From a virus: a DNA stretch of 35,164 nucleotides. Both the position numbers and the translations under genes were made by a program. The first letter of the stretch is position 1; each line of letters starts with the position of its first letter. Positions 20,350 to 29,245 of the stretch are shown here, piece after piece. Under the pieces are notes generated by a model that ran no database searches, was not told the DNA's origin, and saw nothing but the letters and a program-made list of their open reading frames with translations. The stretch lies in IMG/VR virus record IMGVR_UViG_3300022847_000012, positions 1-35,164 of that record; one strand, 5' to 3'.

Positions 20350-22276
20350 TTTAAAGGAGTTCGTCAAAAGCGCGTTAGTAGCGACGCTTAGAACACCGGA
20401 ACCACTGACTGTGTCGGAGTGGGCAGACAAGAACTTTTATCTCTCTGCTGAGTCCGCGTACATCGAAGGCGATTGGGAGACGATGCCTTATCAGGTTGCC
20501 CCTTTAAATTCGATGGGAAACGACGACATCAAGGTTGTGAACCTTGTTAAGTCGGCTCGTGTTGGTTACACGAAAATGATTTTGGCGTTCATCGCTTATG
20601 CCATAGAACACAAGAAGCGGAACGGGATGGTCTGGCAGCCCTCTGATGATGCTAGAGATGATTTCACGAAGCAGCATGTGGATCCAATGATTCGCGATGT
20701 CTCTTGCATGCGTCGTCTTTTCCCGTACATCGACAAGAAAAGTAAATTCAATACACTTGACTACAAGCTGTTCAGGAATAGCAGACAGCTGTTTTTGAAG
20801 GGTGGTAAGTCTGGGAAAAACTATCGTGAGAAGTCTGTAGATTTCGGCATCTATGACGAGCTATCGAGCTTCGACGCCGATATCGACCGAGAAGGCGACG
20901 CGGTAACGCTTGGAGATGTTCGGATGTCAGGGGCCGCGTTTCCAAAATCGATACGAGGATCTACACCAAAAGAAGCTGGTACCTGCCAGATCACGAAGGC
21001 GGCAGACGACGCGGATGAGCATTTCCACCGCTACTACCCTTGTCCTCACTGTGGGGAAAAGCAGGTACTACGCTGGGGTGGTCCAAATGCAAGCTTTGGC
21101 ATTAAGTACGACGACGATGATCCGGATTCAGCGGCTTATCTTTGCGAGCACTGCGGCTCGCTGATTGATAACGACGCGATGCCAGCAATGGACCGCGAGG
21201 CAGTTTGGATATCAGACAACGGTGTAAGCACGATCGATGGCATCGTGTTCTATGACGCAGCGGGGAAGCACGTAACAGCTCCTGAGTCGGTAGCCTGGCA
21301 CATGTGGGCAGCCTTCTGCGCTCCCGGCGGAAAGAACTGGCGACAGATAGTCGCTGATTTCATTAGAGCAAAAAAAGACCCGATCAAACTTAAAGCGTGG
21401 GTGAACACATGCTTAGGTGAGGTATGGGAAGAAGAATCAGACAAAACGGATCCACATCACCTCTATATGCGACGAGAACACTACCCGAACGGCAAGGTGC
21501 CAGCGAAATGCGGACTCCTTCTTTTTGGTGGTGACACGCAAGACGATCGTGTCGAGATAAGTGTTTGGGGATTCGGTATCGAGCGCGAGTCATGGCTGAT
21601 CGAGCACGAGATATTTTACGGCGACCCCGGACGTCCCGAATTATGGAATCAGGTCGAGCAGTACATAACGCTCGGCAGCTGGGAGCATGAGTCCGGAGCG
21701 ATGCTGCGGGTACGAGGCGGTGGTCTAGATACCGGCGGTCACTTTACCGGCATGGCTTATAAATTCTGCAAGAAAAATCAGACCAGAAACTTCCTCGCGC
21801 TGAAAGGCTCGAATCAGTTGTCGGCGCCTCTGACGAGCCGGCCAAGTCGGAACAACGCGGAGCGGGTGCGGCTTTTCTCGATCGGAACCAACGAAGCGAA
21901 AGACCTCATCTATGGTTGCTTAAAAATCGAAGAGCCTGGTCCTGGATACGTTCACTTTCCAGTAGCGGTCGAAGCGGAAGAGTACTCCGCTGATGACGAG
22001 TACTTCGCACAGTTGACCGGCGAGAAGAAGGTCACCGAATACAGGTCAGGCCGACCCATTAAAAAATACAAAGCATTCAGACCCCGAGTGGAGGCTCTGG
22101 ATTGCTACGTTTATGCGCTAGCGGCGCACGAGATTTTGAAATTTAACGTAAGGGTTCTGCTCCGCGACCTAACTCCTGGTCCCGACGGATCACCACCGCC
22201 AGCCTCAAGGCCGGCGAGAAAGAAAGCCACTATCCAACGCGATAACAGCGGCTGGATGGATCGTTACAAGAAATAA
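20309..22276 (+). CDS. Terminase large subunit (lambda GpA family)
   Basis: The ATG at 20309 (655 aa) places the start close to that of lambda gpA; TTG at 20318 and upstream ATG 20264 are alternatives. EWADKNFYLSAESAYIEGDW (~37-56), the Walker A-like KSARVGYTK (81-89) and the Walker B-like FGIYDE (179-184) match gpA. CPHCGEKQ/CEHCG form a zinc ribbon, and LDTGG lies in the nuclease domain. It packages DNA and cuts cos. It overlaps the small-subunit gene by 41 bases. Confidence 0.93.
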   Translation: MSSLKSITPRQRNNLKEFVKSALVATLRTPEPLTVSEWADKNFYLSAESAYIEGDWETMPYQVAPLNSMGNDDIKVVNLVKSARVGYTKMILAFIAYAIEHKKRNGMVWQPSDDARDDFTKQHVDPMIRDVSCMRRLFPYIDKKSKFNTLDYKLFRNSRQLFLKGGKSGKNYREKSVDFGIYDELSSFDADIDREGDAVTLGDVRMSGAAFPKSIRGSTPKEAGTCQITKAADDADEHFHRYYPCPHCGEKQVLRWGGPNASFGIKYDDDDPDSAAYLCEHCGSLIDNDAMPAMDREAVWISDNGVSTIDGIVFYDAAGKHVTAPESVAWHMWAAFCAPGGKNWRQIVADFIRAKKDPIKLKAWVNTCLGEVWEEESDKTDPHHLYMRREHYPNGKVPAKCGLLLFGGDTQDDRVEISVWGFGIERESWLIEHEIFYGDPGRPELWNQVEQYITLGSWEHESGAMLRVRGGGLDTGGHFTGMAYKFCKKNQTRNFLALKGSNQLSAPLTSRPSRNNAERVRLFSIGTNEAKDLIYGCLKIEEPGPGYVHFPVAVEAEEYSADDEYFAQLTGEKKVTEYRSGRPIKKYKAFRPRVEALDCYVYALAAHEILKFNVRVLLRDLTPGPDGSPPPASRPARKKATIQRDNSGWMDRYKK

Positions 22277-22291
22277 CCGAAGGGATATCCA

Positions 22292-22531
22292 ATGTCAGCG
22301 ACTATTACTCTTGCCTCGGTACAAGCCGAGCTGCAGGTATGGCTCGATGCCCGTACTAAAGCAGCGAAAGGCCAGTCTATTTCGATCGGCGGTCGAAGCC
22401 TATCAACGCAGGATCTGAAAGAGATCGACGCAATGGTTAATAAATTGTCGCGTCAGGAAACAAAACTGCTAACACAACAGCAGTCCGGCAGTACTCGTAA
22501 AACGCTCGGGTCACTGGCGCGGTTTAGCTGA
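22292..22531 (+). CDS. Head-tail connector gpW-like
   Basis: This 79-residue protein, between terminase and portal, has SVQAELQVWLDARTKAAKG followed by ISIGGRSLSTQDL. This is the alpha/beta pattern of lambda gpW (68 aa), which joins the portal to the connector after packaging. It overlaps the portal gene by one base. Confidence 0.85.
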   Translation: MSATITLASVQAELQVWLDARTKAAKGQSISIGGRSLSTQDLKEIDAMVNKLSRQETKLLTQQQSGSTRKTLGSLARFS

Positions 22532-23988
22532 TGGTCTCTTACTCAAAACTGCTGGCGATGGTTGCGCCGGAATATGCGATGCGTCGCGTCCAAGCGCTGC
22601 GAGTCACGGCTGCTTATGAGAGTGCCAAGCCTGGACGGACGCATAAAGTAAAACGCGAATCGCGTGGCGCTAATGCTGCGTCAACCGAGTCCGGAGATTC
22701 ACTCCGCCAGCAAGGGCGTTACCTCGAGCAGAACAACGATATCGCAAAAGGCGCTCTCGACATTCTGGTCAACAGAACGGTCGGCATGGGCATCATTCCA
22801 GAGTTCATGGTCGAGAAAAAGAACGGGGATCTGTACGACGAAGTCAACGAGCAACTCGCTGAGCTTTACGAGGATTGGACGCGCCGCTCCGAAGTTACAT
22901 GGCGCGATGACGAGACGTCCGCTCAGAGACTCGGCGCTCGGACATTCTTCCGCGATGGCGAAGTATTCGCTCAGCATCTAATAGGGCCGACACGTGGCTT
23001 AACTCATGGCACCGAGGTTCCTTACAGCTACGAGCTGATCGAACCAGACATGCTGCCTATGCATAACCACAACGAATCGAAACGGATTGTGTCGTCGATC
23101 GAGATGAATGGATGGGGCAGACCTGTCCGTTATCACGTACTAAAAACACAGCCCGAGAGCATTGCGCGAGTCGGGCGCCTGGTACCGTCGTCCGATGAGA
23201 CGCGAGCGATCGCATCGGCTCGTATGAGTCACCTCTCTATCCGTAATCGGATCCGACAGGTACGTGGCGTCTCTGTATTCGCATCTGTATTGAAACGACT
23301 CTCGGACATTGACGAGATTGATGAGACAGAACGAGTCGCTGCCAGAATCGCGGCTGCGGTGGCGCTGATTATCACAAAAGGTGATCCGTCGCTTTACCAG
23401 GCTCCGGATCCTGATGACGAAAATGCAAACCAGCGTGAGCTGGATATTAATCCGGGAACCATTGTCGACGACTTACTGCCTGGTGAAGATGTTAAGTCGT
23501 TCGTTTCTAACCGACCCAACAATCAGCTGATCCCATTCAAAGAGTCGCAGTTTAAATCTGCGGCGGCAGGTCTTGGTGTCGGCGCGAGCTCGCTCGGCAA
23601 GAATTACAACGGCAATTATTCAAGCCAGCGTCAGGAGCTGGTTGAGCAGCACGACCACTATGGCGTGATGTGGAAATACATCGTCGAAAGAATGGAGCGG
23701 GACAAGGTCGAGAATTTTGTCCGAGCCGCAATGATGATGCGCAACGGTGTGGTCTTGCCTGACGATGCCAATGCTGCGTCGTTGTATCGGATCCATTTTA
23801 GCCGACCAGCGATGCCATGGATTCAGCCGCTTCAAGAAGCCAAAGCCTGGGCGACGCTGACCGAAAACAAATTCGAAAGCACCAGCGGGATTATCCGAAG
23901 TCGTGGTGCAAGTCCGCGACAAGTTAGAAAGCAAATTGAACGCGAAGAACGGCAATCACAGGAGCCTAAGACAAATGAAGAAGATTAA
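22531..23988 (+). CDS. Portal protein (lambda gpB-like)
   Basis: In this 485-residue protein, the N-terminus SAKPGRTHKVKRESRGANA followed by LRQQGRYLEQNNDIAKGALD matches lambda-type portals. SYELIEPDMLP, a helical bundle and YNGNYSSQRQEL follow in the family's usual order. It forms the dodecameric DNA channel at one head vertex. The last 14 bases overlap the protease/capsid gene. Confidence 0.92.
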   Translation: MVSYSKLLAMVAPEYAMRRVQALRVTAAYESAKPGRTHKVKRESRGANAASTESGDSLRQQGRYLEQNNDIAKGALDILVNRTVGMGIIPEFMVEKKNGDLYDEVNEQLAELYEDWTRRSEVTWRDDETSAQRLGARTFFRDGEVFAQHLIGPTRGLTHGTEVPYSYELIEPDMLPMHNHNESKRIVSSIEMNGWGRPVRYHVLKTQPESIARVGRLVPSSDETRAIASARMSHLSIRNRIRQVRGVSVFASVLKRLSDIDEIDETERVAARIAAAVALIITKGDPSLYQAPDPDDENANQRELDINPGTIVDDLLPGEDVKSFVSNRPNNQLIPFKESQFKSAAAGLGVGASSLGKNYNGNYSSQRQELVEQHDHYGVMWKYIVERMERDKVENFVRAAMMMRNGVVLPDDANAASLYRIHFSRPAMPWIQPLQEAKAWATLTENKFESTSGIIRSRGASPRQVRKQIEREERQSQEPKTNEED

Positions 23989-26101
23989 AGTCACCAACCT
24001 AGCCAAGTCGCGCGAGATCAAGAGCGGCTGGTTTTCCATGGTAGCGACCAAAGCTACTGCCGAGGCACAGGGATTCGATCACGTCGCGCTGCACATATTC
24101 GGCGAGATTGGCTGGGAAGTAACGGCCGCGGAATTCATCCAGCAATTGGAAGCACTCGGCGACGTTGAAACGATCGAAGTCGAAGTCGGTTCGGTTGGCG
24201 GTAACGTGTGGGAAGGTCTCGCGATTTATAACGCGCTGATCACTCACAAAGCAAAAATCTCCATGCTGGTCACATCGCTGGCTGCCTCTATGGCATCTGT
24301 CATTGTGCAAGCAGCTGCGCCAGGCGAATTGAGAATGATGCAGTCATCGATGCAGATGATTCATAACCCGGCGACTGGTGTGTGGGGTGATCAGCACGAC
24401 CACGAGAAAGCTGCTGAGGCGCTCGGCAAGATCCGAGAAGCATTGGTCGGTGCCTATATGCGGCGTTTCACTGGTACCGAAGAAGAACTCATCACGATGC
24501 TGGACCAAGAGACCTGGCTTACCGCAGAGGATTGCGTGGCTAATGGTCTGGCTGACGAGGTCGTTGACGTCGAACTGGAGATTGCCGCCTGTTTAACAAC
24601 AGAGGCGATCACCAAGGTTTACGACAATGCGCCCAAGGAATTTCTTGCATTGATTGAAGGCTCAGCGCCGGAAGGTCAGGACGAGGATAACGCTGCTTCG
24701 GCAGTTCGAATGCAACTGGTGCACGACACCATTGCAAAACACAAACAGTCGGCAGCCGCCGACGACAATTCACAGGATGATTTAGATATGACTGAAGAAG
24801 AAAAAGCGGCGGCTGCGAAAGCCGAGCGACAGGTAGAAGCCAAGCGTCAGAGCGATATTCGCGCTGCCTTCAAGCTTCATAATATCAATGGCACGATGGA
24901 TGTCTTGATGGAATCATGCATCGCTGATATCGATTGTGCGATCGCTGATGTAAATGCAAAAATCCTAGCCGAATTGGGAAAAGGCAGTCTGCCAGCCGGC
25001 GGCGCCGCTCATGTGGTTGAGGATTCAATCGATAACTTTCGCGCAGGTGTTGGCGAAGCAATCGAGATGCGAATGGGCGTCAAGAAAGTCGATCATTCCA
25101 ACGAGTTCGTCAGCACGTCTCTAATCGAAATGTGCAAGCGAAGTGCCACCATGCGCGGCATTGATATCGCTGGATTGAATCGGGACAAGATTGTAGCCGT
25201 TGGTTTGCAGCCTGGTTCTGACTTTCCCGGAATCCTTGAGAACATCGTAGGCAAAGAAGTGCTGCGTGGATACCAGGAAACTCCGGAGATCTATTCGACT
25301 CTCGCGCGTATCGGCACACTGCCCGACTTCAAAGCATCCAGCCGAACAGGTTTGGGAGCCGCGCCTTCGCTACCCGCGAATAGTGAGCTGCAGGAGGTTG
25401 AAACGATCACCGTTGCCGACCGGAAGCAGTCCATTCAACTGGCTACCTATGCGGCTCGCATTGGTCTTAGTCGTCAGGCGATCATTAATGATGATTTGGG
25501 AGAGTTCTCTCGAATGATTATGAAGGTCGGTCAAGCGGCTCGCCGCACTGTTGGTGACCAGTTCGCCAATGTGTTTACACAGCACGCTGACGGCCAGCTG
25601 CTAGATGAAGGCGCTGCTCGTATCTTTGATGCGGCTCGTACTAATACCGGCACCGGTGGCGTACCAACCACTGCCTCGTTCGCGCAAATGCGAACCTTAA
25701 TGATGACTCAGTCGGATGTAGGCGGTAACGCGACCAACCTGAACATCAATCCTCGCTACATTCTTTGCCCCGTCGCATTAGAAGGTCAGTGCCAGGTCGT
25801 TGCTCAGAGCGAGAAAGAAGTGCTCGCGGCTAAAACAGCAACGACGCCAAACACTGAGCGAGGTCGTTGGGAGATTCTCATGGACTCTCGTTTGGATACG
25901 GCGAACGCTGCTCGTTATTACGCACTCGGCGATCCTAACGTCTATGACACGATCGAGGTCGCGTTCTTGGATGGTCTGGACGAGCCGCAGATACAAGAAG
26001 TTGATATCTACGATCCAATGGGCGTGTATTGGGTTGGCTGGATTGACTGTGTCGCACAGGCATTGGACTTCCGAGCAATGGCAATAAACGACGGCTCTTA
26101 A
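23975..26101 (+). CDS. ClpP-like prohead protease - major capsid protein fusion
   Basis: The ATG at 23975 (708 aa) has AGGAG upstream. Residues ~20-200 are an S14/ClpP-like protease: VGSVGGNVWEG, nucleophile Ser105 in SLAASMAS, His130 in MIHNP, and acidic Asp177 before ETWLTAEDCV. A charged scaffold-like region (~205-310, with DMTEEEKAAAAKAE) follows. The capsid domain from ~370 (SLIEMCKRSATMRG, ARIGTLPDFKASSR, FANVFTQHADG) is of a Mu-like/HK97-fold type. Fused protease and capsid imply processing after assembly. No separate scaffold gene is seen. Confidence 0.9.
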   Translation: MKKIKVTNLAKSREIKSGWFSMVATKATAEAQGFDHVALHIFGEIGWEVTAAEFIQQLEALGDVETIEVEVGSVGGNVWEGLAIYNALITHKAKISMLVTSLAASMASVIVQAAAPGELRMMQSSMQMIHNPATGVWGDQHDHEKAAEALGKIREALVGAYMRRFTGTEEELITMLDQETWLTAEDCVANGLADEVVDVELEIAACLTTEAITKVYDNAPKEFLALIEGSAPEGQDEDNAASAVRMQLVHDTIAKHKQSAAADDNSQDDLDMTEEEKAAAAKAERQVEAKRQSDIRAAFKLHNINGTMDVLMESCIADIDCAIADVNAKILAELGKGSLPAGGAAHVVEDSIDNFRAGVGEAIEMRMGVKKVDHSNEFVSTSLIEMCKRSATMRGIDIAGLNRDKIVAVGLQPGSDFPGILENIVGKEVLRGYQETPEIYSTLARIGTLPDFKASSRTGLGAAPSLPANSELQEVETITVADRKQSIQLATYAARIGLSRQAIINDDLGEFSRMIMKVGQAARRTVGDQFANVFTQHADGQLLDEGAARIFDAARTNTGTGGVPTTASFAQMRTLMMTQSDVGGNATNLNINPRYILCPVALEGQCQVVAQSEKEVLAAKTATTPNTERGRWEILMDSRLDTANAARYYALGDPNVYDTIEVAFLDGLDEPQIQEVDIYDPMGVYWVGWIDCVAQALDFRAMAINDGS

Positions 26102-26142
26102 TAGCGAGCAGCCAAAAAACTTAACCCCCCCCAACGTATCAA

Positions 26143-26183
26143 GTGCGAGTCGCTAATGGCTCGCACCGCTGATCGTTTTTTTT
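26143..26183 (+). terminator. Hairpin with downstream T-tract after the capsid gene
   Basis: GTGCGAG and CTCGCAC (26143-26149, 26160-26166) form a perfect 7-bp stem with a 10-base loop; eight T residues follow nine bases later. The spacing to the T-tract is too long for a textbook terminator, so it may be a weak terminator or an mRNA-stabilising structure between the capsid and decoration genes. A C8 run precedes it at 26125-26132. Confidence 0.4.
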
Positions 26184-26197
26184 AGGATATTGAAGTC

Positions 26198-26557
26198 ATG
26201 ACTAAGATTCGTGAAGGCAATAGCATCGTTCATACTGCTGGTGGTTCTGCCATCGCTAAAAACGATGTGGTTGTCATAGGTAACTTAATCGGCATCGCAG
26301 CCGAGGCTATTGCAGCCAACGGGACTGGTGTGGTGCATCTTGAAGGTGTATTCGCTGGTGTACCTAAAGTGTCGGCAGCTGTGTTTGTTGTTGGTGAAAA
26401 ACTGATCTACGACGTCTCTGCAAGTGCGTTCGACGATAGTTCAGCAACTCCGGCAACCGGCGACGTGACCGGCGGAGCAGTCGCTATGGTGGCTGGTTTA
26501 AATGCGGTGACAACTTGCACCATTAAGTTGACTCCTGGCAATACGGTCGTCACCTAA
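26198..26557 (+). CDS. Capsid decoration/cement protein (DUF2190-like)
   Basis: In this 119-residue, Ala/Gly/Val-rich, beta-strand protein, VHTAGGSAIAKNDVVVIGNLIGIA and VHLEGVFAGVPK follow the pattern of DUF2190 proteins, found after capsid genes and thought to stabilise the head. GGATATTGAAGTC precedes the ATG. The position directly after the capsid gene matches lambda D. Confidence 0.85.
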   Translation: MTKIREGNSIVHTAGGSAIAKNDVVVIGNLIGIAAEAIAANGTGVVHLEGVFAGVPKVSAAVFVVGEKLIYDVSASAFDDSSATPATGDVTGGAVAMVAGLNAVTTCTIKLTPGNTVVT

Positions 26558-26559
26558 AA

Positions 26560-26865
26560 GTGACGTTTCGTAGCGATGCAATTCTGGCCACCGAGGACAT
26601 CATCGATGCCCTTGGTGAGCCAGTATTATTTCAATCGAAGTCCGGCACATCAAAGACGATCACCGCTGTATTCGAGCGAGAATACTTTGATCTAGCGTAT
26701 GGCAGCGGAGTATCAAGTTCGCAACCAGTGTTGAGTGCGAAGTCCTCGGACGGTCCTTTTAAAGAATACGATTTGTTCCTGGTCGACAATCAAGAGTATC
26801 GAGCTGTAAACCTCGACCGAGATGCGGACGGACAGACAAGGATAGGTCTCGAAAAGAATGGGTAA
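26560..26865 (+). CDS. Head-tail joining protein gpFII-like
   Basis: This 101-residue protein starts at GTG. DIIDALGEPVLFQSKSGTSKTITAVFERE, then YDLFLVDNQEYRAVNLDRDADGQTRIGLEK, follows the beta-sandwich pattern of gpFII-type stoppers. It would sit on the connector and receive the tail. It overlaps the next gene by eight bases. Confidence 0.8.
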   Translation: MTFRSDAILATEDIIDALGEPVLFQSKSGTSKTITAVFEREYFDLAYGSGVSSSQPVLSAKSSDGPFKEYDLFLVDNQEYRAVNLDRDADGQTRIGLEKNG

Positions 26866-27325
26866 TAAACACCGAGCAGAGCAATTGATCGACGCGATCA
26901 TAGACAATATCGGCACAACCACCGCAGCAGGCGAACACGTCTACTCATGGGCTGCCAGATCATTACCCAACGAGCCATATTTAATTGAAATTCAATCCGG
27001 TGCTGACGACATTGAGTCGATTGCGATAAACACGATTGACTCCTGGTTGACGGTCTTTGTTGATCTGCACACCAATGGACAGCAGCCAGTTCCCAGGGAA
27101 CGTGGTGCGCTTCCTGCTTACAAAGAAAACCTGTTTCTCCTGAGGAAAGATGTGCACATAGAGATTATGCGCGATATCACTCAGGGTCTTGGCTTCGTTA
27201 TCGACACGAAACCCGCAGGAGCTTTAGAGCCACAACTTAACGGCGACGGTGAAAGTGTCGCAGCATTTATGCGAACTGTATGGCAAATAAAATACAGAAG
27301 TTCAATCAATGATCCCAGTCAGTAA
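26858..27325 (+). CDS. Tail terminator (gpU-like)
   Basis: In this 155-residue protein, the order of an N-terminal helix with AEQLIDAIIDNI, VYSWAARSLPNEPYLIEIQSG, and alternating strands ending in TVWQIKYRSS resembles gpU-type tail terminators, which cap the growing tail tube. The position between FII-like and tail-tube genes supports this. Confidence 0.65.
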   Translation: MGNKHRAEQLIDAIIDNIGTTTAAGEHVYSWAARSLPNEPYLIEIQSGADDIESIAINTIDSWLTVFVDLHTNGQQPVPRERGALPAYKENLFLLRKDVHIEIMRDITQGLGFVIDTKPAGALEPQLNGDGESVAAFMRTVWQIKYRSSINDPSQ

Positions 27326-27340
27326 ACAGGAGTTCCAATC

Positions 27341-27655
27341 ATGCAAAACAAATTAACTTTCCTATCGCGGAAGGGTGGAACTCGCGTGTTCGAAAACGAT
27401 CACGATCGCCTGGTAGACGATATCGTCAATGCTATTTCATCAGTCTCGATGACGAGATACACCACCAGCGATAAGCCGCGAGTGGACGACCTTGAGCAGC
27501 TGCTCGGCGAACAAATCACGGAAGGCCAGCGCGATGAGGCGCTAAAAATATTCCACATCAGGAACGGTGACGGCGAGAAGATCCGCTCGATAGATCCTGA
27601 GCCGGCTCTATCACCATCGACTGATTCAACAGGGGATCAAAATGAAACTGACTAA
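27341..27655 (+). CDS. Hypothetical protein between tail terminator and tail tube
   Basis: This 104-residue, acidic, charged protein has a C-terminal tail rich in Pro, Ser and Asp (SIDPEPALSPSTDSTGD). AGGAG precedes the ATG. It overlaps the tail-tube gene by 14 bases. No family recognised; possibly a tail-assembly accessory factor. Confidence 0.6.
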   Translation: MQNKLTFLSRKGGTRVFENDHDRLVDDIVNAISSVSMTRYTTSDKPRVDDLEQLLGEQITEGQRDEALKIFHIRNGDGEKIRSIDPEPALSPSTDSTGDQNETD

Positions 27656-28565
27656 GCAAGAAGGCATTCTCGTCAAACTGGAAACCACACCAGGCACTGA
27701 CCCCACACCCACCGCGGCTGATGATTCGGTGATGGTTGAAGATATCGGCTGGTCGTTTGCTGGCGCACGTATGGTCGATCGCAGCGCTGTCAAAAGCACT
27801 CTAGGTCAACTGAAACCAGTCTTTGCCGGCACACTTATGGAAATGACCTTCAAGTGTGAGTTAAAAGGATCCGGCACGGCTGGCACAGCGCCAGAGGTTG
27901 GCGCTCTTCTGCAGGCTTGCGGTTGTGGCGAGACGATCGTTGCAAGTACCAGCGTGACCTATGCAGGGGTCTCCACCGGACACAAGTATGTGACCATCTA
28001 TTACTACGAGGATGGCAGCATTTACGAAATGAACGGTTGCCAGGGCGATATGGAGATTACTTACGAGGCTGGCGGCATTCCAATGCTGAACTTCACAATG
28101 ACCGGTCACCTGGTTGGTCCGATCGATGGTTCTCTGGTGACGTTCGTCTTTGACTCAACCGTCCCAGTGCCGTTCATAGACGCATCATTCGCCACCGGCG
28201 GCTTTGCCTCAGTGATCGAGAATCTTTCATTCTCGCTAGGCAACAAGATCGTGACACCGTCGGATCCGAACAATGCCGACGGCTATGGCCAATTGGCTAT
28301 TGTCGATCGCGAGTACACCGGTTCTTTCGATCCACAGGCGACACTGATCGCTACTGATGATCCTATCGGTGACTGGAAGGGCGGCGTGTCTAAGGCGATC
28401 GCAACGGGAGCGCTGGGATCTACCGGAGGCAACATATCATCCCTATCCCTCCCGACTTGTTATTACCGAGAACTCGGCCCAGGCGATCGGGACGGCATTC
28501 GAACATTCGACATCGGCTTTATGGCCGCCGGTGACGACTCCGCATTTTCACTCGCATTCACATAA
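27642..28565 (+). CDS. Major tail tube protein
   Basis: In this 307-residue protein, LTKQEGILVKLETTPGTDPTPTAADDSV at the N-terminus is characteristic of phage tail tube proteins. Beta-rich sequence and GALLQACGCGET, FTMTGHLVGP, IENLSFSLGNK support it. It forms the hexameric rings of the flexible tail. It is followed by the G/GT frameshift pair, as in lambda V-G-T. Confidence 0.88.
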   Translation: MKLTKQEGILVKLETTPGTDPTPTAADDSVMVEDIGWSFAGARMVDRSAVKSTLGQLKPVFAGTLMEMTFKCELKGSGTAGTAPEVGALLQACGCGETIVASTSVTYAGVSTGHKYVTIYYYEDGSIYEMNGCQGDMEITYEAGGIPMLNFTMTGHLVGPIDGSLVTFVFDSTVPVPFIDASFATGGFASVIENLSFSLGNKIVTPSDPNNADGYGQLAIVDREYTGSFDPQATLIATDDPIGDWKGGVSKAIATGALGSTGGNISSLSLPTCYYRELGPGDRDGIRTFDIGFMAAGDDSAFSLAFT

Positions 28566-28577
28566 GAGACACCCGGT

Positions 28578-28943
28578 ATGGCAATGAAGTTAGCAGGAGG
28601 GCTGGTTGAAGGTTGGTACACGCTGAGAGCCGAGCAAGACTCAGAAAACCCCGACGAAAAGCCCACTCGTTTCAAATTGAAGCCACTGACACAGATCGAA
28701 CTGCTAGAAGTTATGAGCGAGGGCGATTCTCTTTCAGATGGATCCTTTGTTCCTAACCACACCGGCCGCTTAATATTGTTGCGTCGCGGCCTGGTTGGTT
28801 GGGATGAGGTCTATGACTCAAACGGCGAAAAGAAAGAATTCTCGAAGTCCGAAGCCAACAACTTGCCGGCACAGGTACTGGGCGAGATAGCCAACGAGAT
28901 CATCCTTCGATCAGTTCTGACCGAAGAAGAAAAAAAAAGCTAG
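28578..28943 (+). CDS. Tail assembly chaperone G
   Basis: This 121-residue acidic protein includes FKLKPLTQIELLEVMSEGDS and ends TEEEKKS. It lies between the tail tube and tape measure genes, the place of lambda G. It ends just after an A9 run (28930-28938) that provides a slippery site for making the longer GT protein. A chaperone role for the tape measure is known for this gene position. Confidence 0.85.
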   Translation: MAMKLAGGLVEGWYTLRAEQDSENPDEKPTRFKLKPLTQIELLEVMSEGDSLSDGSFVPNHTGRLILLRRGLVGWDEVYDSNGEKKEFSKSEANNLPAQVLGEIANEIILRSVLTEEEKKS

Positions 28944-29245
28944 GCATCACTTACACGGTTGTCGCTAACCGTAACGACTTCGATTGCAAACGATGCAAGT
29001 GGAATCGTCATTGCGACAGCAGTAATCCGGCTCCTATGAAACAGTGGAAGATACCGGCTCTCAACATTGAGTCGGATATCTGTCTACTGCCAATGGTGGA
29101 CGAGCAGTCCGCATTCTTTTTGCGTTTACACGTTCACTACCGAAACCGAATCCTGTTCACCGAAGGCGGACTCACGTCCCAGCCTAATCGCTATCTTGAG
29201 GCGATGGAGCAGGTCGAGCAACTGATAGGCATGAATCATGGCTGA
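28578..29245 (+). CDS. Tail assembly chaperone GT (programmed -1 frameshift product)
   Basis: Slipping back one base on A-AAA-AAA continues translation in the -1 frame from 28937 (AAG CTA GGC ATC) with no stop until 29245. The fusion is about 222 residues. The T part has FDCKRCKWNRHC, a cysteine cluster, and ends EQVEQLIGMNHG, overlapping the tape-measure start by eight bases. The only ATG in the T frame (29036) has no good ribosome-binding site, so frameshifting is the better explanation, as in lambda G-GT. Confidence 0.8.
28931..28937 (+). other. Slippery heptamer for -1 frameshift
   Basis: A-AAA-AAA in the zero frame of G, within an A9 run, six codons upstream of nothing but the TAG at 28941-28943. 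The -1 frame is open for 102 further codons. Confidence 0.75.
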
